NCBI GenBank assembly: GCA_900319925.1
Contig: ONQE01000016.1
Coordinates: forward strand, 1 to 47,288
Direction: 5' to 3'
From: an uncultured Bacteroidales bacterium
GTDB lineage: Bacteria; Bacteroidota; Bacteroidia; Bacteroidales; WCHB1-69
DNA: 47,288 bases
Of the stretch, positions 8,097-16,589 are shown in pieces. The position numbers and the translations under genes were made by a program. The notes below the pieces were generated by a model. That model saw nothing but the letters and a program-made list of their open reading frames with translations, ran no database searches and had not been told where the DNA came from. Every line of letters starts with the position of its first letter. Positions within the stretch are counted from its first letter, which is position 1.

Positions 8097-8146
8097 CGCT
8101 TTGAAAGGATTAAACCTTCTTCAAATTATAACTTGTTGATATAAAA

Positions 8147-9028
8147 ATGATTATAGAAAATAGGAACATCGCCATTGCCTACGACTTCGACGGCACGCTC
8201 GCACCGGGGAACATGCAGGAGTACAACTTCATCCCGGACCTCAACATGGACAAGGGGGAGTTTTGGAGGGAAGCCAACGAAATGGCCAAGAAGCACGATA
8301 TGGACGAAGTGCTCGCCTACATGCACCTGATGCTGATCAAGGCCAAGGAGCAGCACTTGGACATCCGAGAGGGCACGTTCATGAAATACGGGGAGAAAAT
8401 CACCTTTTTCGAAGGGGTGGAGAGCTATTTTGAACGCATCAACGCATACGCGGCCGAGCAGAACCTCCATTTGGAGCATTTCATCATCTCTTCCGGACTT
8501 CGCGAAATCGTGAAGGGGACGCGCATCGCCAAGTACTTCAAAACCGTATTCGCCTCCGGATTCCAGTATGATGACAACGGCATTGCCTGTTGGCCCGCCC
8601 TCGGGGTGAACTACACCAACAAGACGCAGTTCCTGTTCCGCATCAACAAGGGCATCTACAACTCGTACGACAACACCTTGATTAACAAGTCTATGCCGGA
8701 AGACGAACGCGCCGTGCCGTTCTCCAACTTCATCTACATCGGCGACGGAGAGACGGATGTGCCCGCCATGAAGATGGTCAATCTCTACGGTGGCACCACC
8801 ATCGCCGTCTATAACCCCAACTCCGTAGCCTCTCCCGAACGACCCGTCAGCGCACGCGACAACTGCATCAAACTCATCCGGCAGAAACGCGCCGACTACA
8901 TCGGACCCGCCAACTATACCGAAAACAGCGAACTGGACATCATCCTTAAAAAGGTCATCGACAAAATCGCAATGGAGCAGGATCTGCTGAACATCAAATA
9001 CAGAGAAATCGGGACAGGTAGAATTTAG
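8147..9028 (+). CDS. HAD-superfamily phosphatase
   Basis: The 293-residue cytosolic protein has the full haloacid dehalogenase motif set: motif I AYDFDGTLAPG with nucleophile Asp13 and general acid Asp15, motif II FIISSGL, a motif III lysine region NYTNKTQFLF, and motif IV YIGDGETDVPAM, where the acidic residues bind magnesium. A cap is likely formed by the helical insert at residues about 25-110. The substrate cannot be read from sequence. The gene stands alone between two repeat-rich intergenic regions, and its stop codon lies within the first copy of a 14-bp direct repeat. Confidence 0.92.
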   Translation: MIIENRNIAIAYDFDGTLAPGNMQEYNFIPDLNMDKGEFWREANEMAKKHDMDEVLAYMHLMLIKAKEQHLDIREGTFMKYGEKITFFEGVESYFERINAYAAEQNLHLEHFIISSGLREIVKGTRIAKYFKTVFASGFQYDDNGIACWPALGVNYTNKTQFLFRINKGIYNSYDNTLINKSMPEDERAVPFSNFIYIGDGETDVPAMKMVNLYGGTTIAVYNPNSVASPERPVSARDNCIKLIRQKRADYIGPANYTENSELDIILKKVIDKIAMEQDLLNIKYREIGTGRI

Positions 9029-9053
9029 TAGTTAGCAGTTAGTAGTTAGCAGT
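9026..9053. repeat. Two copies of a 14-bp direct repeat overlapping a stop codon
   Basis: TAGTAGTTAGCAGT occurs twice without spacing (9026-9039 and 9040-9053). The first TAG is the stop codon of the HAD phosphatase. The same TTAGCAGTTAG-type sequence, inverted, occurs in the pta leader near 41270. Confidence 0.9.
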
Positions 9054-9083
9054 TACGAGCAACCCACATTATATGATAAACTA

Positions 9084-9242
9084 CTTCCTTAAGCAGTCCC
9101 GGAGGGACAAGAGCTTGGTAGCCAGGGGTAAGCGAAGCGCAACCCCTGGGATATGAGGAGGACATCTTCCTTAAGCAGTCCCGAAGGGACAAGACGAACG
9201 GAGTGCAATTAACCCCACACAAGGCGAAGCCGCAATGTGGGG
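9084..9242. repeat. Intergenic mosaic of direct and inverted repeats
   Basis: A 29-bp element occurs twice, at 9084-9112 and 9166-9194, with one mismatch; each holds a small palindrome, GTCCCGGAGGGAC or GTCCCGAAGGGAC. Between them lies the hairpin CCAGGGGT/ACCCCTGG (9122-9129, 9142-9149). After the second copy lies CCCCACA/TGTGGGG (9213-9219, 9236-9242) with GGC-GAA-GCC nested inside. The segment resembles intergenic repeats scattered in Bacteroidetes genomes and codes for nothing I can support. Confidence 0.85.
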
Positions 9243-9290
9243 CGGAACACAAAAGCGACAACCACAATCTGGACAAAAACCAAAACCTTT

Positions 9291-10544
9291 ATGCAAAACC
9301 TATACGAAAAATACCAACAGTGCTCGTGCGTATGCACCGACAGCCGGAATATGACGCCGGGCTGTCTCTTCGTGTGCCTGAAAGGAGCCAACTTCGACGG
9401 GAACAAATTCGCCGCCGAAGTGCTGGAACAGGGTGCCAAGTACGTCATCACCGAAAATCGCGAGCTCCAGGGCGACCCGCGTGCCGTGGTTGTAGACGAC
9501 ACGCTTCAAACGCTGCAACAACTGGCACACTACCATCGCCAACAGTTGAAGATGCCCGTCATCGGCATCACTGGCACCAATGGCAAAACCACCACGAAAG
9601 AGCTGATAAACGCCGTGCTGTCAACCACTTACAAGACAACCTGCACGAAAGGGAATCTCAACAACCATATCGGAGTGCCTCTCACCCTGCTCTCCATCAA
9701 ACCTACTGACGAGATGGCCATCGTGGAGATGGGTGCAAACCATGTGGGCGAAATTGACGGCCTCTGTAAGATTGCCGAACCCACCTTCGGTCTCATCACC
9801 AACATCGGGGTGGCGCATATCGAAGGATTCGGATCGAAGGAGAACATCATCAAGACGAAAAAAGCACTCTATGAGCATGTTATAGCCCACAACGGGACTT
9901 TGTTCGTAAACGAGACAGATGCCATTTTGCGCGAAAACCTCACGTATGACAACGTCGTGTTTTACGGTAAAGACGCTGAACAGCAGATCGTGGGCATGAA
10001 CCCGTACCTCACCATCCGCGTCGGGGAAGAAACAACGGAGACGCACCTGACCGGCAGCTACAACATCTGGAATTTCCTCGGAGCCGCCGCCGTCGGTCGT
10101 TATTTCCATATTGAAGACCACGTAATTGCCAAAGCTTTAGGCAACTACGTACCTTCTAACCACCGTTCTCAGGTCAACCGCATCGGCAGCAATGTCATCA
10201 TCTCCGACTACTATAACGCCAATTTGACGAGCATGACGGCAGCCTTGAAGAATCTGGCGCAGTTAGAGCATCCCCGCAAAGTGGCCGTGTTGGGTGACAT
10301 GCGCGAACTCGGCGATTTGAGCATGGAAGCCCACACAGAGATATCTCAATTAGTTGAAAGTCTGCATATTGAAGGATATTTTGTAGGTACAGAATTTGCC
10401 AAAGTGGTGAAAAAGAACAACTTCGCCGATGTAGATGAAGCCAACGACTACTTCTCGAAACATCCATTGGAGAATGCCCTGATTTTGATTAAAGGTTCCA
10501 ACAGCATGCATCTCAACAAGTTAACTGCAATTCTTGAAGCATGA
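9291..10544 (+). CDS. murF: UDP-N-acetylmuramoyl-tripeptide--D-alanyl-D-alanine ligase
   Basis: Adds D-Ala-D-Ala to the UDP-MurNAc-tripeptide with ATP, the last cytosolic step of the peptidoglycan precursor. From the ATG at 9291 the protein has 417 residues. The P-loop GTNGKTT lies at 95-101 in GITGTNGKTTTKELI; NHVGEIDGL and NIGVAHIEGFGS are central-domain motifs of the Mur ligases, and SDYYNANLTSM near 300 matches MurF. A GTG at 9237 would add 18 residues made of repeat DNA, so the ATG is preferred. The stop overlaps the start of anmK by four bases (ATGA), which indicates translational coupling. Confidence 0.96.
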   Translation: MQNLYEKYQQCSCVCTDSRNMTPGCLFVCLKGANFDGNKFAAEVLEQGAKYVITENRELQGDPRAVVVDDTLQTLQQLAHYHRQQLKMPVIGITGTNGKTTTKELINAVLSTTYKTTCTKGNLNNHIGVPLTLLSIKPTDEMAIVEMGANHVGEIDGLCKIAEPTFGLITNIGVAHIEGFGSKENIIKTKKALYEHVIAHNGTLFVNETDAILRENLTYDNVVFYGKDAEQQIVGMNPYLTIRVGEETTETHLTGSYNIWNFLGAAAVGRYFHIEDHVIAKALGNYVPSNHRSQVNRIGSNVIISDYYNANLTSMTAALKNLAQLEHPRKVAVLGDMRELGDLSMEAHTEISQLVESLHIEGYFVGTEFAKVVKKNNFADVDEANDYFSKHPLENALILIKGSNSMHLNKLTAILEA

Positions 10545-11605
10545 GAAACGAATGGGACGGTATCGGAATCATGTCCGGCACCTCGTTGGACGGAATTGAT
10601 TTAGCGTGGTGTCATTTTGCCCGGAAAGAGGACGGCGAATGGCATTACCACGTCCAAAAAGCGGTAACGGTACCCTACGAAGACCGTTTCCGTCAACGCT
10701 TGGCTGACGCCTCTCATCTCTCTGCTTTAGAATACGTTAAGTTAAACAACGACGTAGCCGATGTCTTTGCCAAGGCGGTCAACGAGTGGTTGGGCGACGG
10801 TCCGCGTCCCGACTTCCTCGCCTCGCACGGGCATACCGTCTTCCATCAGCCGCAAATCGGGCTGACCACGCAAATCGGCAATGGGGCGGTTTTGGCAGCT
10901 AAGACCAATATCTTGACAGTCTGCGATTTCCGCACCAAAGACGTGGCTTTGGGTGGACAAGGGGCTCCGTTGGTTCCGATCGGCGACGAGTTGCTTTTTG
11001 GATCATACGATGCCTGCCTCAACCTCGGAGGATTTTCCAATATTTCGTATCGTTCTGAAAACAAGCGTATTGCTTACGATATTTCGCCTTGTAATATGGC
11101 ACTCAACAAGTTAGCCAATCTTGCGGGATTGCCATACGACAAAGACGGGCAATTGTCTTGCAAAGGCAACATCATCCCCAATTTGCTGGAAAAGTTGAAC
11201 CGATTGGACTATTACCATCAAAAACCGCCAAAATCGCTGGGGAAAGAGTGGTTCGACAGCTTCTTTTGGCCTGAAATTGTACCGTTTCTTGACGAGAACA
11301 ACTGGGAAGATTTAGCCCGAAGCGTCGTGGAGCATGTCGCCATCCAGATAGCCGCCAACGTGCCGCAATACGCGAACACGATGTTGGTTACCGGCGGTGG
11401 CGCACATCACCGTTTCCTCATCCAACAGATTCAGAATCAGAAAGAAAGGTTGAATATTATCATCCCGGACAACTTGATTATTGACTATAAGGAGGCATTG
11501 ATATTCGCTTTCCTAGGACTCCTGCGATTGAACGGCGAAAACAATTGCCTGCGCAGTGTCACGGGTGCCATCGAAGATTGTTGCGGTGGAGCCGTCTATC
11601 GCTAA
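10541..11605 (+). CDS. anmK: Anhydro-N-acetylmuramic acid kinase
   Basis: Opens and phosphorylates 1,6-anhydro-MurNAc released by lytic enzymes, giving MurNAc 6-phosphate for cell-wall recycling. The 354 residues start with the nucleotide-binding signature GIMSGTSLDGIDLAW, then show SHGHTVFHQP and the C-terminal VTGGGAHHRFL, all family marks. The start overlaps the murF stop, so synthesis and recycling of wall precursors are expressed together. No murQ etherase lies nearby. Confidence 0.96.
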   Translation: MRNEWDGIGIMSGTSLDGIDLAWCHFARKEDGEWHYHVQKAVTVPYEDRFRQRLADASHLSALEYVKLNNDVADVFAKAVNEWLGDGPRPDFLASHGHTVFHQPQIGLTTQIGNGAVLAAKTNILTVCDFRTKDVALGGQGAPLVPIGDELLFGSYDACLNLGGFSNISYRSENKRIAYDISPCNMALNKLANLAGLPYDKDGQLSCKGNIIPNLLEKLNRLDYYHQKPPKSLGKEWFDSFFWPEIVPFLDENNWEDLARSVVEHVAIQIAANVPQYANTMLVTGGGAHHRFLIQQIQNQKERLNIIIPDNLIIDYKEALIFAFLGLLRLNGENNCLRSVTGAIEDCCGGAVYR

Positions 11606-11668
11606 GCCACTTGCAATAAATCACATTCGCGCATCACATCGCATACGTTGCGATACCTGAAAAAAATG

Positions 11669-11676
11669 TACCTTTG
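11669..11676 (+). promoter_or_regulatory. -7 promoter box of the 11707 gene
   Basis: TACCTTTG followed by C, 30 bases before the ATG at 11707. Confidence 0.6.
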
Positions 11677-11706
11677 CCCGCCAAATAAAATCACCCGTAA
11701 ACGATT

Positions 11707-12480
11707 ATGAATCAGATAATCACCCTCTTAAGCGACTGGCGGCTGCGCGACCCTTACATAGCCATGCTCAAAGGCGAACTGCTCAAAGCGATGCCCGAAT
11801 CCCGAATCATCGACGTCACCCATTACGTCGATAAGTTCAATCTGCTGCAGACCGCCCTGCTGACGAAAACCAGCTACCAATCGTTCCCTGAGAACTCCAT
11901 CCACCTGATAATGACCAATATGTCGCTCAACTCCACCTTCTCCCCCGTGGCATTGTACCACAACGGACATTGGTTCATCGGGGAGGATAACGGAGTCTTC
12001 TACCTTATGTTCGGACAAGAGGCCGCGCTAAAAGGGTATCAACTCTCTGACAATAAAGGGAATACGCTATCGCAAATTCTGCAACTGATACAACTGGCCA
12101 GTGACGGCCAAATGCAATCCAGCGCGTCCGAATACCTGAACTTCAAACGTATGTTCCTCGAAATGCCCGAGCATTCGACTGAGAATCAACAAATTGAGGG
12201 CAAAATCGTCTATATTGACGCCTTTCTCAATGCTATCACAGACATTCCGGCGACCTTGTTCGAAAAAGCGGTGGGCAACCGTCCGTTCAAGGCCACTATC
12301 CAGTCGAAAGGATTCTGGACGGTCACAGAATACGCGGAATCGTACCGTCCCTCGGAGGAGGATGAAATGTTTCTCTGCAAAAACGCGTTGGGCCTGATTG
12401 AAATTGCTGGTTACCAGCTGGATGTCTCAACATTAGCGGATTTGGAACCGGGCGACAAAATCATCATCAAATACGAGTAG
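11707..12480 (+). CDS. SAM hydroxide adenosyltransferase-like protein (DUF62), divergent
   Basis: The 257-residue protein follows the plan of the DUF62 family, whose characterised members split S-adenosylmethionine with water, or with halide in fluorinases, into adenosine product and methionine. The N terminus ITLLSDWRLRDPYIAMLKGEL corresponds to the usual TDFG-x-x-D-x-Y-V-G-x-M-K-G segment, RIIDVTHYVDKFN to the ID-I-T-H segment, and GHWFIGEDNGVF to the F-x-x-PDNGVL segment. However, the VDPGVG-x-x-RR motif that carries the catalytic Asp and Arg is replaced by TNMSLNSTFSPVAL. The enzyme may bind SAM without the known chemistry. An amidase-like gene starts one base after the stop, so the two are co-transcribed. 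Confidence 0.75.
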   Translation: MNQIITLLSDWRLRDPYIAMLKGELLKAMPESRIIDVTHYVDKFNLLQTALLTKTSYQSFPENSIHLIMTNMSLNSTFSPVALYHNGHWFIGEDNGVFYLMFGQEAALKGYQLSDNKGNTLSQILQLIQLASDGQMQSSASEYLNFKRMFLEMPEHSTENQQIEGKIVYIDAFLNAITDIPATLFEKAVGNRPFKATIQSKGFWTVTEYAESYRPSEEDEMFLCKNALGLIEIAGYQLDVSTLADLEPGDKIIIKYE

Positions 12481-12481
12481 T

Positions 12482-13246
12482 ATGTTTACGGTAGGTTTAG
12501 TTCAGGCGAACATTAAGCCAGGCGACAAGTCTGGCAATCTGGCGCACTACGCAGAATGGTTGGAGCAGCAAATCCAAGAACCTGTGCATCTGTTGGTGTT
12601 TCCGGAGATGTTCAATTGCGGTTTCTCGCCAATAATCATGGACGATGCAGAGCCTGAGAACGGCGACAGCATCTACTTTCTTTACATGACCGCCTACAAA
12701 TTCCAATGCGATGTGGTGGCCACGTTGCCCATATTGCGCGATGGAAAACTCTACAACCGGCTCGTCTGGTTCTCCCGCGACCGCATCTTAGGCAGTTACG
12801 ACAAACGTCACCTTTTCATCGGAGAGGAGGAGTTCTTCACGCCCGGAACGAACAAGGCCATCGTCAATACATTGGGGCACAAGTTCTTACCTCTCATCTG
12901 CTTCGACGTGCGTTTTCCGGAATGGAGTCGGAACCACGTGGTGAACGGGAAATTCGACTACGATTGTCTCCTCTATACGGCCAACTTCCCGTCGCCACGC
13001 GAAAACGAGCTGCTGACACTCGCCCGTGCCCGCGCCATCGAGAACCAGGCATACGCATTGGTAGTCAACCGAACGGGCGTGGACGGTTATGGACGTGATT
13101 ACGCCGGTGGCTGCGCAGTCATCAACCCGCATGGTGAAATCGAAGCACAAACCACATCCACCCGCGAGGAAATTTTGATCCATTCCTGCAATTTCGACAC
13201 GCTAAAACCCCTCCGAGAGCTCTTCCCCATCTCCAAATTCTGGTAG
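12482..13246 (+). CDS. Nitrilase-superfamily amidase, omega-amidase (YafV/Nit2) type
   Basis: The 254-residue carbon-nitrogen hydrolase has the complete triad: Glu42 in VFPEMF, Lys108 in YDKRHLF and Cys140 in ICFDVRFPEW. The ICFDVRFPEW context and the short length are typical of omega-amidases, which deamidate alpha-ketoglutaramate or alpha-ketosuccinamate produced by transaminases and perhaps by methionine salvage. It starts one base after the DUF62-like gene, a coupling that fits a link with methionine or SAM metabolism, though this is inference. No separate promoter was seen. Confidence 0.92.
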   Translation: MFTVGLVQANIKPGDKSGNLAHYAEWLEQQIQEPVHLLVFPEMFNCGFSPIIMDDAEPENGDSIYFLYMTAYKFQCDVVATLPILRDGKLYNRLVWFSRDRILGSYDKRHLFIGEEEFFTPGTNKAIVNTLGHKFLPLICFDVRFPEWSRNHVVNGKFDYDCLLYTANFPSPRENELLTLARARAIENQAYALVVNRTGVDGYGRDYAGGCAVINPHGEIEAQTTSTREEILIHSCNFDTLKPLRELFPISKFW

Positions 13247-13333
13247 TAATCTCCCGTTAGGCAACCTTATCTCACTAAAAAACAGTTATTTATAAAAAAT
13301 TTCAAAAAACTGTCGGAGTATAAAAAAAAAGTG

Positions 13334-13341
13334 TATTTTTG
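13334..13341 (+). promoter_or_regulatory. -7 promoter box of tRNA-Phe
   Basis: TATTTTTG followed by C, 18 bases before the tRNA. Confidence 0.6.
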
Positions 13342-13359
13342 CAGCCTCAATCCAACGAT

Positions 13360-13432
<73 letters not shown>

Positions 13433-13433
13433 C

Positions 13434-13460
13434 AAGCCCCGAAACTTTCGGGGCTTTTTT
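13434..13460 (+). terminator. Terminator of tRNA-Phe
   Basis: A 10-bp hairpin, AAGCCCCGAA (13434-13443) with TTCGGGGCTT (13447-13456), continues into a T-run to 13460. Confidence 0.9.
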
Positions 13461-13492
13461 ATTTTCCTACTTGGGCTCTCCTCGAAAAATCG

Positions 13493-13500
13493 TACTTTTG
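13493..13500 (+). promoter_or_regulatory. -7 promoter box of the TonB-dependent receptor gene
   Basis: TACTTTTG followed by C, 13 bases before the ATG at 13514. It shows that the receptor is transcribed from here and not from the open frame that runs back into the tRNA. Confidence 0.6.
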
Positions 13501-13513
13501 CAGCCGTTTTGAA

Positions 13514-15574
13514 ATGATGAAAAAGCACGTAAGGATAGGGTTTTTGTTGTTCATTCTGACAATCGTCAGCCTGTGCGGACAAGCACAGAGCCGACGCGAC
13601 AGCATACGGGCACAACGACTGCGGGAGGTCAGCATCGATGCTGGCTCGCCACAGAAGGTCTATGCCGGACCCGCCGCCGTGCAGCAGATTTCCGCACAGG
13701 AACTCAAACAGCTTCCAACACTACAACTCTCTGATGCACTGAAGTATATGTCAGGCGTGGTGGTAAGGGACTACGGCGGCACCGGCGGTATGAAGACGGT
13801 GTCGGTGCGCGGCCTCGGCACCCAACACACCGGCGTCGCCTACGACGGCATCGCCCTCACCGACTGCCAGACCGGCCAAATCGACCTTGGCAAGCTCTCC
13901 CTCGAGAATGTCGCCTCCATCTCCCTCAACATCGGAGTAAACGACCGGATTTTCGTTCCCGCAAGACTCTTTTCGTATAGCAGTCTCTTGAGTATCAATA
14001 CGATAAAAACAATCCCGGAGACTCCGTTCCATTTCCGCGTAGGTGGCACCGTCGGACTTTACGGACTCTACTCGCTCCAAGCTGGCGTAACGCACAAAGT
14101 TGTCTCCAAAAAGCGTCCCGACAGACTCTTCTACTGGAATCTGTCTGCGGATGCTATGCGCTCCAAAGGCAACTACCCCTACACGCTGCACTACGGCGGG
14201 ATAAACGACAGCGTATCGCACGAAACACGGAAAAACGCTGAGACAAAGACTCTTAACACGGAATTCAACGCCGTCTGGCAACTTGACAGAACACAGCAGC
14301 TCAACGCCAAACTCTACTATTACAATTCTGCACGCGAACTGCCCTCCGCCACCATTTTCTACAACAGCATCTCCCGCCAGAAACTGTGGAACCAAAACGC
14401 GTTCGGGCAAGTTCATTACCATAAGTATTTCAACGAACGGTGGGCATACCAAGCGAACGGCAAGTTCAACTATGACTACACACGCTACTACGATCCCGAC
14501 TACCTCAACGCGGCGGGTTTCCTTGACAACCGCTATCATCAACATGAAAGCTATCTGTCTAATACTGTGCTTTATACGCCTATCTCAGAGAAAGATTCGA
14601 TGCAAAACCTGTCGCGGCTGCAATTCGCATTGGCGCAAGATGTGTTTTACCAGCAGATGACAGCCAACTCTTTGGACTACGCGCATCCCGGACGGCTGAC
14701 TTCGCTCACCTCGCTGTCGGGAGTCATCTCGGGAAAACGCTGGAAATTCAACGCCAACCTGTTGCTCACCTACGTAAACAACATTATCGCGGAAAACCCT
14801 GAAATGCAAGATTATACACATCTGTCCCCTGCCATCGGCGGCTCGTTTGAACTGACGAGGACGCTACACCTGCGCTTCTTTTACAAAAATATCTTCCGGA
14901 TGCCGACCTTCAACGACTTGTATTATCGGGAAGTGGGTAACGTGAATCTCAACCCCGAGAAGACGCATCAGTGGAACCTCGGTCTTGTGCTGAAGGAGGT
15001 GCACCTCGCCGCCGGACGTGTGACCACCTCCACCACCCTCGACGGCTATTTCAACATCGTGAAAGACAAAATCGTGGCATTCCCGTCGCACAACCTCTTC
15101 TCCTGGACGATGCTGAACTACGGGAAAGTCTATGTGGCGGGCGCGGAACTGAACACCTATTGGCAGTACCGCGTCAACAACCGCTATGCCTTGATGCTGA
15201 ACGGCAACGTGACGTATCAATGGGCGGTGGACCGCACCGACCCCGCCGGAAAAACGTTCAATCATCAGATTCCTTACACGCCGCGTTGGTCGGGCTCGAT
15301 GAGCGTAAGCGCACAAACACCTTGGATAACAGTCACTTACGCATTTATCGGCTGCAGCAAGCGGTACGCCCTTTCGCAAAATATCCCCGCGAACGAAGTC
15401 CCAGGCTATTTTGACCACAGCATCACCTTAGGCCATGATTTCAACTTCAAACGATCCGTCCTCAGCCTCAAACTGGAACTGCTGAACATCACAAACCAGC
15501 ATTACGAAATCATCCGGAATTATCCGATGCAAGGTTTCGGACTGCGGTTCAAAGTAGTGTATGATTTCGGCTAA
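13514..15574 (+). CDS. TonB-dependent outer-membrane receptor
   Basis: The 686-residue protein has a signal peptide (MMKKHVRIGFLLFILTIVSL, cleavage near GQAQS), a plug domain at about residues 40-150 (LPTLQLSDALKYMSGVVVRD, VSVRGLGTQHTGVAYDG) and a C-terminal beta-barrel with many Trp/Tyr-rich strands ending in FKVVYDFG. It lacks the N-terminal carboxypeptidase-like extension of SusC proteins and has no SusD partner, so it resembles the vitamin B12/siderophore receptor type. The ligand is unknown. The open frame extends upstream to 13403 inside the tRNA, but the promoter box at 13493 and the signal peptide fix the start at 13514 or 13517. Its stop overlaps the convergent GT2 gene by four bases. 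Confidence 0.93.
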   Translation: MMKKHVRIGFLLFILTIVSLCGQAQSRRDSIRAQRLREVSIDAGSPQKVYAGPAAVQQISAQELKQLPTLQLSDALKYMSGVVVRDYGGTGGMKTVSVRGLGTQHTGVAYDGIALTDCQTGQIDLGKLSLENVASISLNIGVNDRIFVPARLFSYSSLLSINTIKTIPETPFHFRVGGTVGLYGLYSLQAGVTHKVVSKKRPDRLFYWNLSADAMRSKGNYPYTLHYGGINDSVSHETRKNAETKTLNTEFNAVWQLDRTQQLNAKLYYYNSARELPSATIFYNSISRQKLWNQNAFGQVHYHKYFNERWAYQANGKFNYDYTRYYDPDYLNAAGFLDNRYHQHESYLSNTVLYTPISEKDSMQNLSRLQFALAQDVFYQQMTANSLDYAHPGRLTSLTSLSGVISGKRWKFNANLLLTYVNNIIAENPEMQDYTHLSPAIGGSFELTRTLHLRFFYKNIFRMPTFNDLYYREVGNVNLNPEKTHQWNLGLVLKEVHLAAGRVTTSTTLDGYFNIVKDKIVAFPSHNLFSWTMLNYGKVYVAGAELNTYWQYRVNNRYALMLNGNVTYQWAVDRTDPAGKTFNHQIPYTPRWSGSMSVSAQTPWITVTYAFIGCSKRYALSQNIPANEVPGYFDHSITLGHDFNFKRSVLSLKLELLNITNQHYEIIRNYPMQGFGLRFKVVYDFG

Positions 15575-16572
15575 TGGTTAGACTGTACAGTGAACTTGCT
15601 GTTTCCCAGCGTTTTGAATAATCCTATCCAATAGCCACATCCGTAACAGACGTGGATGGCGGCAAAAACCACGGGCATCCACAAGATGTCGGGCCAACGA
15701 CGTGTGCACCGCAGTCCGGCAAAAAAGGCGATCAGGATGTAAAGCACTAATATGGGAAGATATATCCACCGTATAGTGCAGCCGAACAGGCTGAGCACCC
15801 CTCCGAAAAGAATGCCTCCCACAAAGAGTGGCGGGAAGAATTGCCGTAGGGTTGTTGGTTTTTGTAATTTTTTGTTTACCAATGGTTTGAACAACCCATA
15901 TTGGTAAAACATCTTTGCGGTCTTGTTTATTGAGCTGCGGGCGAAATAGTCGGTTACAACCTGCGGAAGAAGCAGGATTTTGCCGCCGTTTTGGATAATA
16001 CGGCCGTTGAACTCGTCGTCCTGATTACGCACCAGTTCCTCATCGAAAAGCCCGATTTTGTCGAAAACATCCCGACGGAAACAGCCAAAGGGCACCGTAT
16101 CGACCCATTTCTCACAATCGGCACCGATGCGGAAGTAGGAATTGCCCATTCCAAACGGGGAGCTCATGGCGTGTGCGATGGCACGGCACTCCGGCGTGTC
16201 CTTCGCAGGCAACGTACGGCAAACCCCACCGACATTGTCCGCGTTTGTTTCCTGTAACTTGTTGACTAATACGGAGAAGTAATCCGTCGGATACTTGGCA
16301 TGCGCATCCAGCCGCAAGATAATCTCTCCCTTCGCAGCACGTATGCCGATATTCAGACCGGAGGGAGCAATGCGCTTCGGATTGTCCAACAACTGGATAA
16401 AGGGATACTGCCGACTATACTCCTTGACAATCTCGCGGGTTCGGTCTCCGCTCATCCCATCCACAAAGAGCACTTCCAGTTCTTCTTTCGGCCAATCCTG
16501 CGCAATGACAGACCGAATGCACTCTTCGATGCGGTTTTCTTCGTTGTATATGGGGCAAATGACGGTTAACAT
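15571..16572 (-). CDS. Glycosyltransferase family 2, ExoA-like
   Basis: The 333-residue protein begins with the GT-A nucleotide-binding fold: ICPIYNEENRIEECIRSVIA, then LFVDGMSGDRT and the metal-binding RLDAHAKYP. Residues about 245-320 contain hydrophobic segments that would anchor it in the inner membrane with the catalytic domain in the cytosol. The pattern matches succinoglycan ExoA-type transferases that extend lipid-linked oligosaccharides. It is the last gene of the polysaccharide operon and starts 17 bases after the fused polymerase/transferase gene. Donor and acceptor sugars cannot be deduced. Confidence 0.9.
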   Translation of the reverse strand: MLTVICPIYNEENRIEECIRSVIAQDWPKEELEVLFVDGMSGDRTREIVKEYSRQYPFIQLLDNPKRIAPSGLNIGIRAAKGEIILRLDAHAKYPTDYFSVLVNKLQETNADNVGGVCRTLPAKDTPECRAIAHAMSSPFGMGNSYFRIGADCEKWVDTVPFGCFRRDVFDKIGLFDEELVRNQDDEFNGRIIQNGGKILLLPQVVTDYFARSSINKTAKMFYQYGLFKPLVNKKLQKPTTLRQFFPPLFVGGILFGGVLSLFGCTIRWIYLPILVLYILIAFFAGLRCTRRWPDILWMPVVFAAIHVCYGCGYWIGLFKTLGNSKFTVQSNH

Positions 16573-16589
16573 GACGTAAGACTTAAACG

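Noticed and set aside
9237-9290. GTG start extending murF by 18 residues
   Set aside because: The added codons are made of intergenic repeat sequence and do not resemble MurF; the ATG at 9291 gives the expected N terminus.
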